Shown in pieces: positions 48,784-60,709 of a stretch of 64,000 nucleotides of DNA; position 1 is the first letter of the stretch; each line of letters opens with the position of its first letter. The notes beneath the pieces are model-generated. The model was not told the DNA's origin. It was given only the letters and a program-made list of their open reading frames with translations, and made no database searches. The DNA is taken from contig CM055872.1 of the NCBI GenBank assembly GCA_029582165.1, positions 50,115,195-50,179,194 on the forward strand, in the 5' to 3' direction. This DNA comes from Portulaca oleracea. Its lineage: Eukaryota; Streptophyta; Magnoliopsida; Caryophyllales; Portulacaceae. The translations under genes and the position numbers were made by a program.

Positions 48784-49320
48784 TTAATATGAGTTCAAGG
48801 CCATTTGCTCGAACATATTGGTGAGTTGAGGCACTATCTTGTTCATCAGGTCACCTCCCGCCATTGAAAGGATGTTTCCTCTTGCCAATTCACTTGCTCC
48901 ATTGTAGAAGGATTGAATTAGAACCAATGGTTCAAAACTATGCACATGACATTGTCTAAGGAGGTCCTTAAATCTTTCCCAAGCCTCCTAGAAGGTCTCA
49001 TCAAGTTCCTGAGCAAAAGTGGATATTTGGTTCCCCAGGCTAGTCAACTTGCTGGGTGGAACATACTTCGCGAGAAACATGCGGGCAAGCTGATCAAATA
49101 TAATGATGACGTTGGGTGGCAAAGAGTCGAGCCACTCCCATGCTTTGCCTTTTAGTGAGAATGGGAAGAGCCTCAGCTTAATGGTGTCGTAAGACATATT
49201 ATTTTCCTTGAATGTGTCGCATGCTTAGCGAAAAATGCATAGATGGCGGTTTGGGTCCTCGTTTGGATTTCCATGGAAAGGAGCCTTCGGCCCTAGGTTG
49301 ATGAAGGGCCAAAGTCGTAG
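48784..49320 (-). pseudogene. Athila-like (Ty3) gag relic
   Basis: The minus frame reads PKAPFHGNPNEDPNRHLCIF, a stop (49225-49227), then LRLFPFSLKGKAWEWLDSLP, FLAKYVPPSKLTSLGNQI, a second stop (48988-48990), then EAWERFKDLLRQCHVHSF. It ends at a TAA (48784). These are hallmarks of the plant retrotransposon gag domain. Only this part of gag remains; no protease or polymerase follows, because the neighbour to the left is CACTA-1. It lies downstream of its own primer site and LTR at 49454-50753. Confidence 0.9.
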
Positions 49321-49453
49321 AGAAATTTCTTTTGCATAAACTTGAAATAACCCAAACAAGAATACCAAATGCAATCAAAAGTGTAAAGGAAAAATAAATA
49401 AGATAACCTAGTCAACCAGAGTGTCTTCATCTTATGGCAGCTTGGCAAATAAG

Positions 49454-49471
49454 TCCCTGACAACGGTGCCA
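49454..49471 (-). other. primer binding site, tRNA-Asp type, decayed
   Basis: The minus strand reads TGGCACCGTTGTCAGGGA against an expected TGGCGCCGTTGCCGGGGA. All three differences are C-to-T or G-to-A changes, as expected for deamination in methylated DNA. It is not followed by further tRNA sequence, unlike 41387-41458. Confidence 0.85.
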
Positions 49472-49477
49472 AAAACA

Positions 49478-50753
49478 TGAGACGCCGCAAGTGCACGGGG
49501 TACTATGTAGCATATCAAGGTTGTTTTCTCGAGAACTTACTCAGTCTACACACTAAAATATCTCATTGCAAAGGGTGCTAGGTCGGCCAAAGGTTAGTTT
49601 TCTTTTTTCTAATTACTAAACTAAAACTAAACAAACAATATATGTTTAGGGATTTAATAGATGATTAAGGTGTTTAGGGGAGTCCACTCTAGTTAAGTAA
49701 TCGATTAGGTTTTAATTCCAGTAGTTAGTAGTTTTGATAATGTTTGGGGTCTATAATTGTACTAAGGCGTATCACAACAATCTTTCGATCCAGGGTGAGT
49801 TGCAATGATTAAACTAAACTCCTACTCTCATGGATACCTAATTCAATCGAAGATAAGAACATATTATAATGACCTTGAGTATGAACACATTATTTCTAAC
49901 TGAGTTCTATGCCTATTCTTTGCTACTTTGATTCAAAAAAGAATCTTTCAACCCGATGTTAAGAATCTAGACTAAGTAAAATGTTATTTATCAATTACTA
50001 TGACATACAAACCACTAAGATTAAACAAACTGAATTTACTACTTCATACTGAAATTAAACACCAAAATTCAATCAGTTAACATTGAGTTTATCCCCTAAA
50101 CAATTAAACTAACATATAATTGATAGCAGACAAAGCAATAACGAAATCTAAACCAGAGGACATAATGAAAGTAAATAGAATTAACCACGATCTAAAGAGT
50201 CGATTTCAATCTCCTTGTGTCACCCAAGTTGATTACCAGTCTTCTCCTCTTCGTGGTTACTTCCCAAGGACAATGAGAAATTCGGTTAAATTTGGGGATT
50301 GAACGGCATAATTAAAGTCTTATTTAAAATGTCGTGACCCTTTATATTGAAGGACACCAGTAGGAGGCACTAGTTGAGCCTTGGATGTTGGCTGTGCGTC
50401 TCCCCTTTCATGTCTTCTCCATTATTTGGCGCTAGTTGTGCCCTCCTTGACGTTGGAAGCCTGGAGGAAATATGATAGGTGCGGCTTACGCCATGTGAGA
50501 CGCAACCAACGCCTTGGGCTGGTGTGCAATTTGGTTTGGGTCGATTCTGGTTTGGGTCACTTTCTTCGTCTTTAACTCTTTTATTTCTTCATTTCTCTTG
50601 GTTTTATAAATGACAAGTTTGATATAAACCAATCTCTAAACCAAGTAAAAAAGTTATGAAATTTGATAATAAAATCACAACTTTTACATCACAAACTAGG
50701 TAAAATGTACAAGTTAAATACCTTAAAAAACACTAAAAAATACACACTTATCA
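49478..50753 (-). repeat. LTR of the Athila-like element, 1276 bp
   Basis: On the minus strand it begins TGATAAGTGTGTA at 50753 and ends GCGGCGTCTCA at 49478. Two copies of a near-palindrome (GGCACTAGTTGAGCC at 50366 and GGCGCTAGTTGTGCC at 50428) lie in it. A related fragment sits in the AHP4-like intron at 57960-58205. Confidence 0.82.
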
Positions 50754-50931
50754 ACTATGCTCGCCATCACTAACCCTCTCTGTAGAATAAAAACACAGAT
50801 AAATGTAAACCACATATAAGCCATGCGATAAGTAGTATATAGTTTGCTCGTTTAGTTTTGTATTCAGTTCATTTGCAATCAGAATAAGGAGGAACTCGCC
50901 CATGAGTGGGGAATAGGAATACTTACCACAG

Positions 50932-53102
50932 TGTTTAGGCTCGATTTTGAACCTAAATGTGTTCTTTTCCTTTAGCATTTTCCTCGGTTCCGTGTGTAAA
51001 TATTAGTGTTTTTATGTTATTTTCCTTCCTTTGTAGGTTTCTCGACCATTTATATGCTTATGGAGGAAAAGTGAGCGAAGTGAGGCCAAAACTGGGCCTA
51101 TCTAATTAAAGAAGGGTCGGGACCACAATGCGAATCCCGAGAAGAGCTGGCCCAGGGCGAAGAAAATCCGAGCTTTAGTCCCAGGAAAACCAAGCAAATA
51201 AGTGTCACCGGCAGGGGTGTCATGACCGTGACACAGGACGTCGCGGCCATGACCCTCGTGATACCTTGGCAGCCAAAAGGGAGGAGAAAACACTCAAGTC
51301 GGAATAGGTGCCATGTCTGTGACACCATTTTTCACGGCCGTAAGACACCAAGGAGTTGCAACATCTCGGTTCGTGAGAAAGCAGTCTCACAGCCGTGGCT
51401 CCCAAGCGAATTCTAGATAGAATGCCCCTCACGGCCGTAAGGTTCCAGTGTCACGTCCGTGAGAGAGTTGGAGGTCTTCAACAGATTCCAAGCTACATGA
51501 CCATGACAAACATTGTCACCACCGTGACATTCAGAAGGACCCCATACCAGAAGACCCCTCACGGTCATGACATCCACATGTCACGCCGTGAGGGAGGCGA
51601 GCCAAGTAAAATCTTCTGGAATTCTCAGGTGTCACGGCCGTGACGTACCATGTCATGCCCATGACATCCCAGTCTACCAACTTATTTTCGGGGCAAAATG
51701 ATTAAGTTTTGGCACTCTTTCCCCCAAGTATATAATGTAAACTCTGAGTTATTCATGAGCAGCTTTTCATTACTAGGTTTTAGTCTTTAGTTTTAGGATT
51801 TATATATCTTTTATATTGGAGTATTAGTTAGGATTTAATTAGTTTTTATCTTTGCAATAGAATTTGAGTTTCATCTTTGTAATTGAATCTTTCATTATTG
51901 TTCTCTCTATCTTAGAAACATTAATTAGTATCGAATTTTAGTAAGTTCTTCCCTCTTTATTTCAGCTTTTACTTAGTTTACCTACTTGTTGGATTATCTT
52001 GTTTATGAATTAATTAGTTTTTTTAGTGTTGTTATGCGAATTCTCCATTGTTTTGTCAGAGTCATGTTGAGCATTGATTTGATTATTGAATAAGTGGTAG
52101 TTATGAATATTTGTTGCTAGTTTCCTCTAAGGTTAAGGTGTAATTAGGGACCCTAGTGAGGGATTAGATTGGGATTAGTAAGATTAGAATGATTAATTAG
52201 GTAATTAAGTGTTCATCTCTCTATTTTCACTCGATGTTAGAGGATTTTGGTGCCGAGAGGTTATAAATCCTCCCTCAAACATCGAGTTGGAGATAGAGGT
52301 AGGAGTAATTGGTTCCTAATCCACTCGAAAGAGGGATTTTGGAGCCGATGAGTCAGGATTGCGTTCGAATACTATCAAGGCCCGTCATATGCGAGAGTGA
52401 TGACAGGCTTTGGGAAGTATGCATCGATTTACCACTCGAGAGAGGGAAATCGGTCCTCGTCGATCTGTGCAATACTCACACTTGGTAATCGAATACCGAC
52501 CATTACTAAAAGTACGAAATCCATTCTTAAGCTAGGTTGAGTGGTCTCGAATGATTTGGTAGATTGGTTAGGACGTCTTACCATACTTCTTCATTAGATG
52601 TCGATACTCTTGGGGCCGGGAGGTTATAGAGTATCTCTCAACATTGAATTGGAGGGGTATGGATGGATTAATTAGACACTAATATACATTGGCGTGTGAT
52701 TAGTGTCCGATTAAGAGACTTAGGTCATCGTGTTATTCTAGAAGTCATCCCTATGGGAATAGTGGTGGAATCTAGAGAGTAAGCATCGAATCTTAACTCT
52801 GGCGAGAGGGATTTTATGCTAGTCCATTCGCCAAATTCCCGTGTTGAACAGCTTGCCTATAAATTATCCGTGGACCTCTTCACCGACTCATTTTCGCCCA
52901 TTAGGAGGCTCGGTAATACCCTCGAGCTCTTTTCCCTTTCAATTATGTTCTTTCCTTTTGTCTTTTAATCCATGTGCCTACCAAACAACCAAAACCTCAA
53001 ACTTTAAGCCTAGAGGTTAGAGCTCGTTAGATTCTTAGGTTTGGAAGCCCCAATTCCCTGTGGATATGACAATTACATCTACACTATGGTGCGACTGAAC
53101 AC
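50932..53102 (+). repeat. family-F LTR (plus orientation)
   Basis: Starts TGTTTAGGCTCG and ends CGACTGAACA, about 2.17 kb. About 13 degenerate TCACGGCCGTGA palindromes cluster at 51215-51670. The body matches the copy at 26491-28209. No clear target duplication or primer site was found, so it may be solo or truncated. The ends are approximate. Confidence 0.7.
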
Positions 53103-53391
53103 AAAATTAACAATTTTGACTATTACTTTTAAGGTTGTCCTTTGATAGTAAGAAAAATCCATTGAGCTAAGCTTGATGAACATCAATCTTCTCAGTAGAA
53201 CACAATGTGGACTAAAACAACTAAACTAAAATCCACAAATAAAAGAATAAATGCAGGCTAGAAAGACAAACAGACATACATGCTTTACCAAATGTGTCAG
53301 CATGCAAGAAATCTAGGTTGACGCTAATTTTCAACTTTGACTATAAATAAAGAATAGAGGAACATGTGACGAAAGAAAAGACAAATTTCCA
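53103..53391. other. no feature recognised
   Basis: AT-rich. The right part may be the remnant of an intron of the aldo/keto reductase fragment. Confidence 0.35.
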
Positions 53392-53776
53392 ATGATTAGC
53401 CATGTTGAAGGTAGTAAGGCCAGCATCAACATAACAAAGCATGGCATCAACATCGGTTTCGCAGTCAATACGGCCCGAGTTGCCACTGGTCTGCCACATT
53501 CCGTTCAAGACATGACATATTTCCAGTGAATTTTTCCCGTTACTCACCGTGATTTGGCGATTCTCTGCAACCATTGTAGCACCCGAGGCGCACCTCACCC
53601 ATTTCATCTGAAGAGTTAGAAACTGTGGTTTGACTATATCTTGACTTCCTAAGCCTCCTGGAGCTCCTTCTACACAAATAAGGCAGTAAAGTCAAACTTG
53701 ACTTCCTTTTGGGCTCCAAATGGTCAATATCAACCACAAGGGTATTTTGGGTATTTTTATACCATGGCGGGACCAC
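53392..53776 (-). pseudogene. aldo/keto reductase gene fragment (N-terminal)
   Basis: The frame at 53607-53392 reads MKWVRCASG, then ENRQITVSNGKNSLEICHVL, NGMWQTSG, RIDCETDVDAMLCYVDAGLT and TFNMANH. This matches the start of plant aldo/keto reductases of the type with NGMWQTSGGWGRID and FDMADHYG, where D of the catalytic Asp-Tyr region lies. Here MADH has become MANH. The stretch upstream in another frame (53776-53600, LCRRSSRRLRKSRYSQTTVSNSS) looks like a chloroplast transit peptide; a frameshift joins the two. Only the first exon is present, with no downstream exons between here and 53103. A gene fragment moved by a transposon or left by deletion fits. Confidence 0.7.
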
Positions 53777-54060
53777 CCAGGGTATTTTGGGTCTTAGTTG
53801 TTACCTGGGGCATGAGGGTCATTGACTACGGGAGAAGAATAGGTCGGAAACTCGGCAAAGGAACGGAAAGATAAAAGATGGTCGCCCAGCCAGGTCAAGA
53901 CCATAATCCACAAGGGATCTAGAAGAACCCCAAGGTCACGATTGTGACCCCTTAAAGATGTAAAAGGGTTTTGCTCGAGAAACTAGGTCATGATCATGAC
54001 CTTATAGGGTCACGCCCATGACCTATTTAGGGTCGGGATTTTATCGAGACTTCATCTGTT
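53777..54060. repeat. short cluster of GTCACG/CGTGAC palindromes
   Basis: Three copies of a GGTCACGNNNNTGACC-like motif near 53936, 53986 and 54010, resembling those in family-F LTRs. This is probably a third, diverged LTR fragment of that family, with no boundaries identified. Confidence 0.45.
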
Positions 54061-56582
54061 CTCTTGTTCCCTCCCTTATTTTGTTGTATACCCTTCCTAA
54101 AGGGTATTAGGCATACTATTTGGGGTCTCTTTTATATTTTGTACACCCAAGTCCCTCTTCCAAGTAAATGCCCCCTTAAATACAAGGCGTTTGGGAGGAA
54201 GAGAGACATTTAATGTTTTTGAATGGAAATTGAAGAAACTTTGGCTTTCTCCATCACTCAAATCTTGTTTTTTCAAAAATTTTATATAACCTATCTTGTT
54301 GTATAGAAGTCACGATTCAGATTTGAGTGGCGACATGAACTTACCTAATGCATGCTATGTTGGACTAGACATATGTGAGGACAAGATGTAAGTTGATTTT
54401 TTTCCCCTCTATCTTTGGATTAGGGTGTATGATTGCGTGGATGATCCTAACTCTATATGTCATCTTATATGATCCAAGGTTCCATTTGAAAACCCAACAA
54501 TTGAGATCTTGGGCTCGAGGTTATATGAGGAGTCCAAATTGGCTCGATGCTAGAGAAAGGGTGAATCAGGCAGCTCATTCAAGTTGTATATACAACTTTC
54601 ACATATTGCACGACCCAAGAAGCTACCTAATAGCCAATAGCAAGGTTGGGAATAGGATGAACTTTGCATAGCATTTAGGGCCCATGAGGAAACGTTGTAA
54701 AGCATTCCTTAACCCTGTTTAGTCAGGCCAGTCTGTATCCAAGGAGGAGTACTCTTATGCAATCCTATGACTCGGCTTGGTGTTAATGCATGTAATCACC
54801 TAGGTAATTAGCATTGTACAAGCAAATAAGTTCCATCTAACCAAAAGGTCCATGTTAAAATGGTTCATGGATGGGTTTAAAGGCTAGACCCATGTTGCTT
54901 CAGCTTCAACACTCATGGGGTGCACAAGTGATCCATTAAAGCTTGTTGCCTTCACTATTGGGCTAAGGAGTAATAGATGTGGAAAAAGTTTCACATGCTC
55001 TAGGGGGTCTAGATGCACGTACGCCTTTATAAGTTGAATGTCTACACTTTACAAAAGGGGAAAGATTAGGGTTTTGACTTACATGGTACCTTTTGTGCTT
55101 AATTAGGAGTATGTCCGTTATGCTTTATACGTAACACATGCAGGCATGCCAAATAAAATAAACAAGATAAAAATGACAACATTATAATTTTAGAAAACAA
55201 CTCAAATCTAACTTTTCTAGTTTTACCCTCTTATTAAGTGTAACAAGTGGAGTCTATCTCTATGGTAGGTGACGATCCTGAGCTGGTTACTAAGCCATGT
55301 TACCCCACACCCATGTTAATTACTACATGTTAGGGTTTTCTTAGGACCATGATTAGTAATTATTAATTGTCAAGTTTAAGTTCATTGATCTTCATGCCAA
55401 ATAACTGATAGTTCGAATATTGCAAATTTAATCAATTTGAACTAAAATAAGCAGAGGACTAAGCAGAAACTACAAAAATAGAATTGGACCGAGACAGTTG
55501 CCCAAAAGTAGGCATGGGAAACGGTGCTTAGCGTTTCCTTAAAACGCTATGCGATGATGGGGTTCAATCGAAGACGTACTATTTAATAAGCCTAAGACCG
55601 AATATGCCACTTTTCCAACAAATTTTTTGAGACAGATTTGGTTAAATTAAAACGTATATAAGAGTTACTAGCTAATTCTATAGAAAAGTAATAAACTAGG
55701 AAGTTAACTCTAAATTAGCAAAAACCAAAGATTAAAGGGTAACGATATGAACTTCTGATTAATAAATCTAAAAATTACCCATTCGTTGACAAACTCTACT
55801 AAGTCGGTTTTTGAGTTAGAATAGAAAAAAAAAAGAACACCGACGCTGTCTATTCGGACTTGTATTGATGTGGAAATATAATACAGACATTAATTAGTAT
55901 ACTTCGAGAGAAGATTAGATAATAAAATAACGATGGGAATACAAGTGTAGCTCAGAGCATAAACCTAACTTTTAAATAGAATGGATGACTCAAAGTAGCA
56001 GAATACTCTTACGCTATCAGAGTACCAAATTTAGCAGAATAGGTTTAGGGAATTCAGACACTTCAAAATGAAGAGAGGATGCCTCTATTTATAACATAAA
56101 AATATTTATTATTCGAAGATTGCAATTAAATAAAAATAATTCTCAAAGATATTATTGTAAACTTAATATTTTTTCTATCTTAATTCTAGCAAGATAAATA
56201 ATGAAATGTTATCCGCATGGAATTAGGAAAACATACCTAAAGATATTAATGCATAGTTATAATCGGTTGAAAACAGGAAAAGTGAAATGGCGATATGCGC
56301 CAAACGTTGCGTAACGTTGCTTCCCAATGGACCTGTTGACTGGGCCGGTCTACTGGGTTGGAGTCGCGATTCAATGTTTTATGTCTTTTTAATTTTTCGG
56401 TTTTCTTTTTTATTTTTATTTATATTTTTATATATTGCATATTTTGCCTTTTTTATAATAATTTTCATTTCTTCCTGTCGGCTTTTATCATTTGACCTGA
56501 TAAGAGTTCTACAGAACAAAATTTTACAAATTTAAAGGAACAAAATTCAGTTTGTACAATATTACATAATATATAAGGTTTA
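54061..56582. other. no gene or element recognised
   Basis: About 2.5 kb of AT-rich sequence. Frames are short and match nothing known. It may be old, decayed repeats. Confidence 0.4.
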
Positions 56583-57063
56583 GGAAAATTGGATTCTAGT
56601 AATCCCTACTTTTGCAAATTGGATTGTAATGGGACATCATCGAGAGTATACCGTAAATATCATAGATTTTGTGTTGCATTTGATTCAAAACTTGGTATAG
56701 CACTTTACCATGATTTTTAATGAATTTACGGTGTTTCTCCCAATTTGTTTTCAATTTTTCTACTATTTTTTACGATTTTTTCACTTTTATTCTTTTAAAA
56801 AATCATAATAATTATTCGGAGTCTCAAAAAAATAATTTTAAAAATATTTTAGAAACTACAATTCATTACCTTTCTAGGGGTAGGAACGAAAAAATAAAAA
56901 CAATATGGAATATGAATGAAAAAAATAAAAAGAATGTGGAGGTGAATTTGGTAACACTGCAATCCAATTTTATTTTTATTTTTTTACTACCAGAATCCAA
57001 ATTTATAATAGGGATTATTATTATCGAATTCATAAAAGTAGGGATTATTATAATCCAATTTTC
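56583..57063. mobile_element. MITE with about 31-bp terminal inverted repeats
   Basis: The left end GGAAAATTGGATTCTAGTAA and the right end, reading TATAATCCAATTTTCC, are complementary with a few mismatches through CCCTACTTTT. Both flanks contain AGGTTTA, but on the right it is offset by three bases, so the target duplication is not resolved. It lies about 130 bp after the AHP4-like stop codon and could supply its 3' end. Confidence 0.6.
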
Positions 57064-57196
57064 CTTGAGGTTTATTACATTCTTTTTGGGTTCATATGTG
57101 AACAATCTGCAGAGCTACATACATTGCATCAAAAACTAATTTCATAATACAATAGAATAACAACTAATTTATAAAGGGATCTAATGTGGTGATCCG

Positions 57197-59752
57197 CTAG
57201 ATCTCTCCCGTTGAGTTGACCAACAGAAAATAAGCCTCAAGTTTCTTCCTCAAAACTGCATATTCATGCTTTATTATCTCGATAGTTTTGATGCACCTAT
57301 AAAGTACAAAGTAGACTTCATCGATCAGTTCGTTTACAACCATATATCAAGATTAGCAGTTTTCGAAAACTTATTTTTCTTGTCTTGGTAAGTGATAACA
57401 ATTACAAACACACACAAAGGCTAGGTACGTACTAGGGAGAATAACTTTACGTTTTCTTGTGAGTTGTGACATAAGCATCATATACCAAAAGGATTATTCG
57501 AAAAGAAGGTTACTTCAAAAGGAAGTCGATAAATAATGAATGTTGTCATTCATGGATTGTAAAGGAAAGAAAAACATACCCTTCCACATTTCTTGCCGCA
57601 CAATATTCCCTGAACTGTAAGCATTCTCTTATTACTTTCTTAGCTCCGATGCTGCAAAAATTGCAACGGTAGGTTAATTAATTTCACTTTTTTTTTTTTA
57701 TTGTTCTCATAACATATTGCTAATTACTTCATTTACGATAAGGCTCAAATTAAGTAGTAATATGATGTGTACATATATGCTGCTCATATACTCAAAAGTA
57801 ATAGGGTTAAGCACTCTTCTTGGATGAAAATGATATGATGTCTGGTTATGAGTTCATCCTCAACCCCTTACTCTCATTCTACCAATCTGCAAATGACTTT
57901 GTTTCTATCTTTTCAAAACTTAAAGTCACTATATTTATTAGTTTCGAGGAAATATTGCACTAGGCGATAAGGTTTTACCATATAACTAAGGGAGTTTAGG
58001 GGAATCCACTCTAGTCAGTCAACCAATTAATAAGCAATTCCAATGTGAAGTGGTGTTGGGATTATCGGGACCTATAATCTTTCTAAGGCCTATCACAACA
58101 ATCTTTCGACCCGGGATGAGTTACAGTGATTAAACTAACATCTATTTTCATGACGTATTTCCTCCAAACTAATATCAGACATGGGCCCCATAATGACCAC
58201 TTTATATTGGACTAAGGCCCTGTTCTTTCGATGAGTTATTTCCAAATCTGGATAATTAGGTTTGAATAAGGTAGGATAAATTGGGATAAATTAGGATAAG
58301 TTATGATATTTTTTGGGAATTTTGTTTTTAAAGTGGATGTTTTTTTAAAGAATTGTGTTAGGTTGAGATAAGTTAGAATAAATTGGAATAAATTAGGATA
58401 AATTACGAGAGTTGGAAGACAAAAGAAGAGGGCCTAAATCACAAAATTTCATGATAATAAATGTATATTAGATATTGCGCATTATACGATAGTTAAAATT
58501 GTTAAAATATTATTTACATTTTCAGCACTCATGTCTGATAAATGGGATTCCACTGTGGGCATGTGGAGTGTCACCATCTTTATAAAGAGATGAGCATAAA
58601 AATACTAATCATATTGCACGTACACTACATATTCCTTTTTTAACCATAATAACCATTTTAACTCAAAATAATTTTTAAATATATTAAATTATTCATATTT
58701 CATATTTTTATAACTTTTATTAATATTTTCTTAAATAATTATATATATTTATCAATTATGATAATATAATACTTATTAACTAGGTCAAAAAATATAATAA
58801 TAGCCTAATTTTATCTATTATAGTGGAAAATACACATTTTATACATCGTTTTATACTTATGAAATAAATATAAATAAATAATTATTTTTAAATTGTTCAT
58901 AAGTTTTAGTAATCCTAAAAATAATGAACGATACTTTTAGAATGATTTAAATACAATTACATTTAATTTGATTAGTGATTTAGAAGAAATGCAAGATGGT
59001 TCTTATAAATACTTAAGATGTTTATCATTTTACTTTCAGTTCTTTTTTTTTTTTGAGAAATACAATACATATTTCTATTTTAGCTTTAAATTGGTGTCCA
59101 TTCGGCTACTCCATGGATAGAATAAGTTTTGTTGTAATTAACAATTGTCAAGATCCAGAAGTTAAACTGCATGCTCAACATTTGAGTACTCAATTTAATA
59201 TCTCTTACCTTGAGCTACTACCTTGGAATTGGTGCATATAATTATCCAACTTGTCAAAATCAACCGGATGCTTTGCCCTGTGATGAAACTATTTGCATAA
59301 ATATTCTTTGCACAAAGTTGCGGCAACTTGTAGCTAGCATCATTGGGAAGAACAAACTACAATAAAATTATATAAAAAAAAAAAACACTCACAGTGCCTG
59401 GTCAAGGTTTCGGATCAGCCTAGAAGAATCAGAATAGTAAGACGTTACCACTTCCTCAACAAAATTAGGGTTGTCTTCATCTTGTAATTCTTCAAGCTGG
59501 ATAAACTGCTCATCAAGATATCCCTGCACCACCATGCATAACTTATCATGACCCTCTTGCACTATATATGTTCAATCCTTGATGATTACAAAAATTAAAT
59601 TCCAAAAAATCAAGCAAACAATATTCCAAGCATTTTCAGCTATAACATATAGATACTAGGTTAGTGCAACTTTGCAGAATTGAAGCAAAAACCTGGTCAA
59701 AAAAAGATTTATGCAATTGAGAAATTTGGTGTTGCAAAGATCTTATATTCAT
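57197..59752 (-). CDS. AHP4-like histidine-containing phosphotransfer protein, five exons, 143 aa
   Basis: Exons on the minus strand: 59752-59693, 59523-59393, 59277-59209, 57651-57580, 57296-57197. Every junction is GT-AG and the joined frame is open to TAG at 57197-57199. The protein starts MNIRSLQHQ, then QGYLDEQFIQLEELQDE (residues 20-36), FVEEVVTSYYSDSSRLI, and the HPt signature DNYMHQFQGSSSSIGA with the phosphate-accepting histidine at residue 79. It ends LRKKLEAYFLLVNSTGEI. HPt proteins relay phosphate from cytokinin receptor kinases to response regulators, shuttling between cytoplasm and nucleus. Similarity to Arabidopsis AHP4 (from memory) is high in the YMHQF, FREYC and LRKKLE segments, and 143 aa is a normal length. 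Residue 82 is Gln where most members have Lys. Intron 3 (about 1.56 kb) holds an LTR fragment and a MITE. Family certain; subtype likely. Confidence 0.93.
57960..58205 (-). repeat. Athila-like LTR fragment in AHP4-like intron 3
   Basis: Phrases such as GGGGAATCCACTCTAGT, TATCACAACAATCTTTCGA and GTGATTAAACTAA match 49675-49840 of the LTR at 49478-50753, same orientation. The ends are eroded and no internal sequence is attached. Confidence 0.75.
58216..58434. mobile_element. Tourist-like (PIF/Harbinger) MITE, 219 bp
   Basis: Terminal repeats GGCCCTGTTCTTTCG and, on the complement, GGCCCTCTTCTTTTG, flanked by TAA on both sides (58213-58215 and 58435-58437). TAA/TTA duplications and GGCCCTGTT termini are typical of Tourist elements. 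It lies in intron 3 of the AHP4-like gene, next to the LTR fragment. Confidence 0.85.
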
Positions 59753-59817
59753 TCTTGATCAAGGATTAGTACTGTAAAGCAGTGTTGATTGATCGATTTT
59801 CATCCAATTGATAGGAG

Positions 59818-59825
59818 TATTTATA
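59818..59825 (-). promoter_or_regulatory. TATA box of the AHP4-like gene
   Basis: On the minus strand TATAAATA, about 66 bp before the ATG at 59752, a normal plant spacing with a leader of about 35-40 nt. Its role is inferred from position. Confidence 0.65.
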
Positions 59826-60682
59826 CAGGGAGGGTAGCCTAACAAGTTAAATGAGGTTGCTTTCAGATTGAGAGAGAAATATATAAGAAAGTTGACGACA
59901 GTCAAAAAGAAGATTATGCTTTTACTCTTACATGCGGCTCTCTTCTGAAATGGAAGCAGTAATCTCAAAAAATGGAATCTTCCTTTGTTAGTTTACCATT
60001 TCCTCACACCTGTCATTGAAGGACCAACAAATATGCATGTATACGTGTTCATAGCACAATGACAAACAAATGGAAATTATGCAGACATTACATTGTACTA
60101 TTCAGTTTGGAGTCCCACTTCATCAGATATTATTATATATATGTAAAACTCCAAACTGACCCAAGTAAATAAGCACGAGTACAGAAGAATAATTTTCATT
60201 ATTTAAACTAATTAATTCTAGGATAAGGTGACCTGAGAAGCTCAAACATCATACTCCCATTAACGTACATGAAGCCCAATATGCCCTCATTGTTATGTTG
60301 CTGCTTTTAGGCTGAAGATTGCATGCTCTTGAAAACCAAAAAAGTCATGTCCCTTCATAGTTGTGTCCTATCAAGCTTAGCATAGCAAAGATACTCTCAA
60401 GTGATAACTGGTACTTATTCTGAAATCTATGCAAATGAATACTGCATGCTCTCACCTTTGTCTCCATCTAAGTATAATGTGAAACCTTACATATTGGACC
60501 CACTTCCTTTCAACTGGTTCAACATATTAGATTACGGAGTATACCTCAAAGTATTTACTGAAAGAACCCAAGAGGGGGTGAATAGGGTTGTATAAAAAGT
60601 TTTTGCACTTAGAAACACAATGACGTTAATAATAGATTAAACTGAATAATACTTCTTTATTGATTTAAACTTGAGGCACAAG
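59826..60682. other. upstream region of the AHP4-like gene; no other gene seen
   Basis: The AT-rich interval runs to the CACTA-2 terminus. One short frame on the plus strand (60401-60595) has no recognisable similarity. The region presumably holds the AHP4-like promoter, but no element beyond the TATA box could be assigned. Confidence 0.4.
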
Positions 60683-60709
60683 CACTACAACAAAGTAACA
60701 AAAATAAGA

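Noticed and set aside
56720..57139. 139-codon frame with hydrophobic stretches
   Set aside because: AT-rich MITE sequence with inverted ends; similar frames appear on the other strand.
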